Assembly: GCA_026786325.1 (NCBI GenBank)
Contig: JAJAYH010000407.1
Coordinates: 1 to 9,861, forward strand
Direction of reading: 5' to 3'
Length of the DNA: 9,861 bases
Source of the DNA: Alkalinema sp. CAN_BIN05
GTDB lineage: Bacteria > Cyanobacteriota > Cyanobacteriia > Leptolyngbyales > Leptolyngbyaceae
Part shown: positions 6,194 through 9,861 of the stretch, one piece after another
Layout: every line of letters starts with the position of its first letter
Numbering within the stretch: the first letter of the stretch is position 1
The notes under the pieces: model-generated
Databases searched by the model: none
Told to the model about the DNA's origin: nothing
Seen by the model: the letters and a program-made list of their open reading frames with translations, nothing else
Translations under genes and position numbers: made by a program

Positions 6194-6234
6194 TAGAACC
6201 GTCGTTGAATCATTGGACAACATTGACGGTTCTA
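6194..6234 (+). terminator. Stem-loop downstream of rubredoxin, possible transcript end
   Basis: TAGAACCGTC (6194-6203) and GACGGTTCTA (6225-6234) are perfect reverse complements over 10 bp. GTTG (6204-6207) and CAAC (6218-6221) extend the stem beyond a three-base ATT bulge, leaving a 10-base loop. It is GC-richer than its surroundings and lies 38 bp after the stop codon. No T-run follows on the + strand, so it may be a 3'-end stabiliser rather than an intrinsic terminator. It could also serve the convergent tRNA transcript. Confidence 0.45.
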
Positions 6235-6292
6235 CGCTATCTCAGGTTATTGCCTAGGATTGTTCACAAACACTATGCAATCTGTATATATC

Positions 6293-6316
6293 GCCCTCTA
6301 TATAGATTTCTAGGGC
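6293..6316 (-). other. Small hairpin immediately 3' of the tRNA gene
   Basis: On the - strand GCCCT and AGGGC can pair two bases beyond the discriminator base of the tRNA, enclosing a loop that includes the palindrome TCTATATAGA. It would fold in the 3' trailer of the tRNA precursor and could mark the processing or termination region. There is no T-run, so function is uncertain. Confidence 0.3.
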
Positions 6317-6318
6317 TA

Positions 6319-6392
6319 CGGGACTGACGGGAGTTGAACCCATGGCCTACCGCTTAGGAGGCGGTCGCTCTATCCATCTGAGCTACAGTCCC
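6319..6392 (-). tRNA. tRNA-Arg (anticodon CCU)
   Basis: Read on the - strand the 74 bases fold as a complete cloverleaf. The acceptor stem GGGACTG/CAGTCCC pairs over all 7 bp with discriminator G, and the D stem is GCTC/GAGC. The anticodon stem ACCGC/GCGGT frames the loop CTCCTAA, giving anticodon CCU, which reads the arginine codon AGG. A 5-base variable loop follows, then T stem ATGGG/CCCGT (one G-U pair) with loop TTCAACT. The CCA end is not encoded (TAG follows the discriminator base). No intron is present. It is convergent with the rubredoxin gene and divergent from the permease gene. Confidence 0.97.
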
Positions 6393-6423
6393 AAATGAGC
6401 ATTAGTCCTATCTCATCTTCCTA

Positions 6424-6429
6424 ATTATA
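6424..6429 (-). promoter_or_regulatory. -10 box of the tRNA-Arg promoter
   Basis: On the - strand a perfect TATAAT lies 31 bases upstream of the tRNA 5' end, giving a short 5' leader of about 25 bases. No good TTGACA-like -35 box is seen at 16-18 bp; the nearest match is poor. Confidence 0.5.
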
Positions 6430-6447
6430 GCAAGAGTTTCGTCGCAA

Positions 6448-6459
6448 ATACGATCGTAT
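6448..6459. other. 12-bp perfect palindrome between the divergent tRNA and permease genes
   Basis: ATACGATCGTAT is its own reverse complement and contains the CGATCG core common in this genome. It sits upstream of the tRNA -10 box and 68 bp before the permease start, a position where an operator could affect both. It may equally be a chance extension of a HIP1-like core. Confidence 0.4.
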
Positions 6460-6517
6460 GTCACCGATGCATGTCAGACTTAACGATGGTTCGATCGTGT
6501 TGTTTTGTGAAGTACTT

Positions 6518-6521
6518 GAGG
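6518..6521 (+). promoter_or_regulatory. Ribosome binding site selecting the ATG at 6528
   Basis: GAGG is six bases before ATG 6528. The longer in-frame start at ATG 6471 has no such site and would add 19 residues (MSDLTMVRSC...) that do not look like the family N terminus. Confidence 0.6.
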
Positions 6522-6527
6522 CTGGGC

Positions 6528-7502
6528 ATGGATTTGAGTTTGGTGGCATCGAATTTTTTCAATCCTCCGGTGTTGTTCTTTTTTCTGGGGATGTTGGCGG
6601 TGCTGTCGAAGTCAGATTTGGAGATTCCTCAGCCCATTCCTAAGTTTTTCTCATTATATTTGTTGATTGCGATCGGGTTTAAGGGCGGCGTTGAGCTAGT
6701 GAATAGCGGTTTCAGTCAAGAGGTGGTGTTGGCGATCGGGGCCGCTATCTTCATGTCCTGTGCCGTGCCAATTTACACCTATTTCATTTTGCGCACGAAG
6801 CTTGATGCCTATAACTCAGCCGCGATCGCTGCTACCTATGGAGCTATTAGCGCGGTGACGTTTATTACGGCGAGTACGCTGTTGGAGCAAATTGGGATTA
6901 AGTATGATGGCTATATGGTGGCGGCATTAGCATTGATGGAGTCTCCGGCGATCATTGTGGGATTGGTGTTGGTGCAGGTGTTTGGGGCCGAGCGGGGTGA
7001 GGGTGAGAAAATTGAATGGGCCGAAGTGCTGAAGGAATCGTTTTTGAATGGATCGGTGTTTTTGCTATTTGGTAGTATTGCGATCGGGATGTTGAGTGGT
7101 GAACATGGCTATGAAAAAGTAAAGCCATTTATTGGCGATATGTTTTATGGTGCGTTGATGTTCTTTTTGTTAGATATGGGATTGATTGCGGCGAAACGGA
7201 TTAAGGATTTGCAAAAGACGGGTGTTTTTTTGATTGCATTTGCTATTTTGATTCCAATTTTGAATGCGGGGATTGGAACATTTATTGCCTATTTAATTCA
7301 TATGTCTAAGGGCGATGCATTATTGTTTGCTGTATTGTGTGCAAGTGCGTCTTATATTGCAGTTCCGGCGGCCATGCGAATGACAGTTCCGGAGGCGAAT
7401 CCGAGTTTGTATATTTCGACGGCATTAGCGGTTACATTTCCATTTAATATTGTCTTCGGCATTCCATTGTATTTGTATGGAATTAGTTTAATCAGGGGAT
7501 AA
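6528..7502 (+). CDS. SbtA-family (PF05982) sodium-dependent bicarbonate-type permease, short form
   Basis: Inner-membrane permease related to the SbtA bicarbonate transporter. The 324-aa product has about ten hydrophobic segments in two halves (roughly 14-28, 38-52, 64-89, 96-118, 128-152; 173-189, 202-222, 232-258, 264-282, 296-320). Family elements are GFKGGVEL at 50-57, ATYGAISAVTF at 102-112, ALMESPAIIVGL at 135-146, and SASYIAVPAAMR followed by VPEANPS at 273-293. It is about 50 residues shorter than Synechocystis SbtA (374 aa), mainly because the loop between the halves is short (153-172). Where I recall SbtA having SSDISGPP, this protein has SASYIAVPAA, with no acidic residue. It therefore belongs to the broader group annotated as bicarbonate-type permeases, and its true substrate is uncertain. 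No sbtB regulator gene is adjacent. It precedes the glycosyltransferase by 75 bp on the same strand. Confidence 0.88.
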   Translation: MDLSLVASNFFNPPVLFFFLGMLAVLSKSDLEIPQPIPKFFSLYLLIAIGFKGGVELVNSGFSQEVVLAIGAAIFMSCAVPIYTYFILRTKLDAYNSAAIAATYGAISAVTFITASTLLEQIGIKYDGYMVAALALMESPAIIVGLVLVQVFGAERGEGEKIEWAEVLKESFLNGSVFLLFGSIAIGMLSGEHGYEKVKPFIGDMFYGALMFFLLDMGLIAAKRIKDLQKTGVFLIAFAILIPILNAGIGTFIAYLIHMSKGDALLFAVLCASASYIAVPAAMRMTVPEANPSLYISTALAVTFPFNIVFGIPLYLYGISLIRG

Positions 7503-7565
7503 AGTAATCCTGCGTGATCACAATAGATTTCTTTGTTGTCTGAATCTTTTTACAATCGCTTTTTT

Positions 7566-7571
7566 GAGGAG
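7566..7571 (+). promoter_or_regulatory. Ribosome binding site supporting the GTG start at 7578
   Basis: GAGGAG lies six bases before GTG 7578. The alternatives are TTG 7533 (no Shine-Dalgarno) and ATG 7659, which is preceded only by a more distant AGCAGG. ATG 7659 would start directly at the conserved domain (MLSLVVPTYNE). Confidence 0.6.
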
Positions 7572-7577
7572 TTTCCG

Positions 7578-8786
7578 GTGCCTACATTAGCTCTTGACCT
7601 GTTGGCTGTGCCTGTTGGCCTGTTGCAAATCCCCTATGTTGAGCAGGTTGATACCGTCATGTTGTCGTTGGTAGTACCGACATACAATGAAGCGGGTAAT
7701 GTGGTGCTGCTGGTCGAGAAGCTGACGGGATTACTCGATCGGATTTGTCCGAATGACTATGAATTAATTATTGTGGATGATAATAGCCCGGATCAGACTT
7801 GGGAAATAGCCCGATCGCTCTTATCTGAATATCCAAACTTGCGGGTGATGCGGCGAACGGCAGAGCGGGGATTATCTACGGCGGTGATTCGTGGGTGGCA
7901 GGTGAGTCGGGGGCGCTTTTTGGGTGTGATTGATGGCGATCTTCAGCATCCGCCGGAGGTATTGGAAAAGCTTTTGGGTGAATTGCTCTCGGGGAGTGAT
8001 TTAGCGCTGGCGAGTCGGCATGTGGTGGGCGGGGGAATTAGCGAGTGGAGTGTGTTTCGCCGGATGACCTCGCGAGGCGCACAGATTTTGGGATTGATGA
8101 TTGCTCCTCAAGTGGTGGGTCGGGTTAGTGATCCGATGAGTGGCTATTTTATGGTGCGCCGATCGGCGGTGACGAATCAAATTTTGAATCCACAGGGTTA
8201 CAAAATTCTGTTAGAGATTTTAGGGCGCGGTGAGATTGAACAAATTTCGGAAGTGGGGTATGTGTTCCAGGAGCGACAAGACGGCGAGAGTAAGGTGACT
8301 TGGCGGCAGTATGTGGAGTATTTGCAGCATTTAGTGAGATTACGTTCTAATGGCCGTTTGGAGAAGTTTCAGGAACGGTTTCCGATCGGTCGCTTTTTGA
8401 AGTTTGGGGCAGTGGGATTTAGTGGTGTATTTGTCGATTTGGGAGTATTTTGGATGCTTTCCAATGGGTTGGGATTGGCGGCAGTGACAGCGACAATATT
8501 GTCAGCCGAGGTGGCGGTATTGAATAATTTTATTTGGAACGATCAATGGACGTTTGGCGATCGTTCTATTCAGCAACCGGGCCGTCGATCGATGGTGAAG
8601 CGATTCCTGAAGTTCAATGTGCTTTGTTTGGTTGGAATTGTGTTGCAGGGAACTTTAGTCGGGTTGATGAGTAATGTTGCAGGTGTTCCGGCGATCGGGG
8701 CAAAGCTATTGGCGATCGCGCTTGTGATGCTGTGGAATTTTTGGATTAATTTGAAGTTGAGTTGGCGCGTGACAGATACAAAATGA
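7578..8786 (+). CDS. Polyprenol-phosphate glycosyltransferase (DPM1-like GT2) fused to GtrA membrane domain
   Basis: Transfers a sugar from a nucleotide donor to a lipid phosphate carrier at the cytoplasmic membrane. From GTG 7578 it is 402 aa. The GT2 domain spans about 28-250: VVPTYNEAGN at 32-41, the DDNSPD donor-binding motif at 67-72, DGDLQHPPE at 119-127 (metal-binding DxD region), DPMSGYFMVRR at 185-195, and YKILLEIL. A GtrA-type domain follows from about 270 (IGRFLKFGAVGFSGVFVDLG, then NNFIWNDQWTF) with four hydrophobic segments to the C terminus. The order GT2-GtrA is a known fusion in which the second domain is thought to assist flipping or anchoring of the lipid-linked sugar. Roughly 27 residues precede the domain; starting at ATG 7659 would remove them. 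Sugar and acceptor cannot be read from the sequence. It may be cotranscribed with the permease upstream. Confidence 0.93.
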   Translation: MPTLALDLLAVPVGLLQIPYVEQVDTVMLSLVVPTYNEAGNVVLLVEKLTGLLDRICPNDYELIIVDDNSPDQTWEIARSLLSEYPNLRVMRRTAERGLSTAVIRGWQVSRGRFLGVIDGDLQHPPEVLEKLLGELLSGSDLALASRHVVGGGISEWSVFRRMTSRGAQILGLMIAPQVVGRVSDPMSGYFMVRRSAVTNQILNPQGYKILLEILGRGEIEQISEVGYVFQERQDGESKVTWRQYVEYLQHLVRLRSNGRLEKFQERFPIGRFLKFGAVGFSGVFVDLGVFWMLSNGLGLAAVTATILSAEVAVLNNFIWNDQWTFGDRSIQQPGRRSMVKRFLKFNVLCLVGIVLQGTLVGLMSNVAGVPAIGAKLLAIALVMLWNFWINLKLSWRVTDTK

Positions 8787-8868
8787 TGAAAAATTGTAGC
8801 GATCGTGATCATTTCTAATTGGGATAATAAGGTTAAAATCCTGGATAGTTATAACCGTTCTGAATTCC

Positions 8869-9702
8869 ATGAAACGCGATACGATTTTTTATCGAATTTT
8901 CCAACAATCTCCGATCCTTCTGTTTGACTTAATGCCCTTGTTGCCAGAGAATTCTCTGCGCTATACGTTTGAATCAGTGGAAGTAAAAGAAGCCTCTTTT
9001 CGGATTGACGGGGTTCTCACTCCGCCCGACCCGAATAGCGACGTATTTTTCACTGAAATTCAGATGCAGCTAGATCCATTGCTCTATGAACGGATGTTTG
9101 CAGAGATTGGCAACTATGTTTATCGTCGAACCGAACTGTTTGCGAATTGGCGATCGGTGGCCATTTATCCGAGTCGTACCATTGAGCAATCCACGACTAA
9201 AGTTCCCCCCGAACTCTTTGCCAGTGGTCGAATTGTCCCGGTTTATTTGGATGAATTGGGTGAGATTGAGCAACTTCCGATCGGGTTGGGGTTGATGGTC
9301 TTGACGACATTAGATGGCGATCATGCGATTTCTGAGGCGAAAGGAATGTTGAGGCGTTCTTCTCAATCGATCAATGTGAATGGCATAATAGAAATAGTTT
9401 CGACGATCATGGTATATAAATTCACTGAGTTGAGCCGCGAGGAGGTTGATGCGATGTTGGGATTTAAAACTGACGAATTGAAGCAGACTAGAGTGTATCG
9501 AGACGCTCGTCAAGAAGGACGAAACGAAGGACGAGACGAAGGACGACGAGAGATTATATTTATGTTACTGAATCACAAATTTGGAGAGTTGTCGCCGAAG
9601 AATCAAGCCCAAGTTCAAGCATTGGATCCCGATCGTCTTCAAGCACTCAGTAAAGCTTTATTTGGGTTTAGTGATGTTAGAGATTTGGAGAAATGGTTCT
9701 AG
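8869..9702 (+). CDS. Rpn-family protein (DUF2887 + DUF4351), putative PD-(D/E)XK nuclease
   Basis: Related to the Rpn (recombination-promoting nuclease / PDDEXK transposase-like) proteins that are multicopy in cyanobacteria. The 277-aa product starts at ATG 8869, typical for the family (MKRDTIFYRIFQQSP). The nuclease core is visible as Glu41, Asp47 in RIDGVL, and Glu63-x-Gln65 in FFTEIQMQ, the D...ExQ variant of the PD-(D/E)XK site; all look intact. Residues 215-226 hold three copies of (Q/N/D)EGR, encoded by a 12-bp repeat, as a charged linker. The C terminus from about 230 (IFMLLNHKFGELSP... FGFSDVRDLEKWF) matches DUF4351. There is no clear Shine-Dalgarno before the ATG; TAAAAT at 8834-8839 could be a -10 box. 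It ends 4 bp from the convergent Uma2-type gene. Role in the cell is unknown; DNA cleavage is inferred from the family. Confidence 0.88.
   Translation: MKRDTIFYRIFQQSPILLFDLMPLLPENSLRYTFESVEVKEASFRIDGVLTPPDPNSDVFFTEIQMQLDPLLYERMFAEIGNYVYRRTELFANWRSVAIYPSRTIEQSTTKVPPELFASGRIVPVYLDELGEIEQLPIGLGLMVLTTLDGDHAISEAKGMLRRSSQSINVNGIIEIVSTIMVYKFTELSREEVDAMLGFKTDELKQTRVYRDARQEGRNEGRDEGRREIIFMLLNHKFGELSPKNQAQVQALDPDRLQALSKALFGFSDVRDLEKWF
9511..9546 (+). repeat. Three tandem 12-bp repeats in the linker of the Rpn-family gene
   Basis: Each unit ends in GAAGGACGA and encodes xEGR (QEGR, NEGR, DEGR); only the first codon varies. The units are in frame and nearly identical, so copy number could change by slippage without breaking the gene. 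Confidence 0.85.
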
Positions 9703-9706
9703 ATTC

Positions 9707-9861
9707 CTATTCAATCAGCCAGCCAAATAATCCACCGATCGTCAACTGTAAATCCTGGGCAAACTCAGGCATTGGCAATTACTGATCCATTTCATCAAAG
9801 ATCTCGATTTCTTGTTTCGATCGATAAATAAATACGGTTTGCTCTTCGGGATCAATTAGCC
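9707..9861 (-). pseudogene. Uma2-family (DUF820) putative endonuclease, C-terminal part with in-frame stop
   Basis: On the - strand the window edge opens inside a Uma2-type reading frame: LIDPEEQTVFIYRSKQ, EIEIFDEMDQ, then TAA at 9779-9781, after which the same frame goes on LPMPEFAQDLQLTIGGLF, GWLIE and ends in TAG at 9707-9709. This is the usual C-terminal ending of the family (WLIDPE...V.VYR...L.G.L...FAQDL.L.I..LFGWL), so the TAA is best read as a nonsense mutation that removes the last 23 residues. The PD-(D/E)XK catalytic part lies mostly outside the window, so whether the shortened protein is still active cannot be judged. It converges tail to tail with the Rpn-family gene, 4 bp apart. 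Confidence 0.65.

Noticed and set aside
6319..6392. tRNA-Arg as the integration site of a mobile element
   Set aside because: I saw no second copy of the tRNA 3' end, no integrase gene and no direct repeat flanking either side within the window.
6471..6527. Longer N terminus of the permease from ATG 6471
   Set aside because: There is no Shine-Dalgarno sequence there, and the 19 extra residues are unlike a membrane protein start; ATG 6528 has GAGG six bases before it.
1..9861. CRISPR array, complete insertion sequence or phage genes
   Set aside because: No regularly spaced direct repeats, transposase frames with terminal inverted repeats, or phage-type genes were seen on either strand.

Overview
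The window reads as chromosomal DNA of a cyanobacterium. Six perfect copies of the HIP1 octamer GCGATCGC (687, 810, 3098, 3767, 6822, 8712), plus many one-off variants, occur where about 0.15 would be expected by chance in random sequence of this length. The gene content agrees: a linked sppA-aroH pair, a plant-plastid-type acpP-fabF pair, an SbtA-family permease, and Rpn/DUF2887 and Uma2 genes of the kind that are multicopy in cyanobacterial genomes. The species cannot be named from the sequence.

Layout. 1-1016: the 3' part of a signal peptide peptidase gene (sppA), then monofunctional chorismate mutase (aroH). 1098-2661: acyl carrier protein and the elongating ketoacyl-ACP synthase FabF, followed at 2708-4096 by a class 3 type (fatty/apocarotenoid) aldehyde dehydrogenase. 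All of these lie on the + strand and are closely spaced. 4097-6155: a looser, partly decayed region. It holds two prominent stem-loops, a hemerythrin-domain gene broken by a stop, a frameshift and a second stop, a degraded coding remnant, an intact 101-aa gene of unknown function, and a short soluble rubredoxin. 6319-6392: tRNA-Arg(CCU) on the - strand with a TATAAT box behind it. 6528-8786: a short SbtA-family (PF05982) permease and a polyprenol-phosphate type glycosyltransferase fused to a GtrA membrane domain. 8869-9702: an Rpn-family (DUF2887 + DUF4351) putative PD-(D/E)XK nuclease. It ends 4 bp from the 3' end of a convergent Uma2-family gene that carries an in-frame stop and runs off the window.

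How the genes fit together. The first half is housekeeping: envelope proteolysis, phenylalanine/tyrosine precursor synthesis and fatty acid elongation, with the aldehyde dehydrogenase plausibly returning fatty aldehydes to the acid pool (inference). The middle part combines diiron and Fe-S type proteins (hemerythrin-like, rubredoxin), suggesting oxygen or redox stress functions, but its first gene is damaged. The right end holds accessory nuclease-fold genes. I see no CRISPR array, no complete insertion sequence and no convincing new multi-gene system. The items most worth a second look are the decayed hemerythrin locus with its upstream hairpin, the unknown 101-aa gene beside it, and the Rpn/Uma2 convergent pair.
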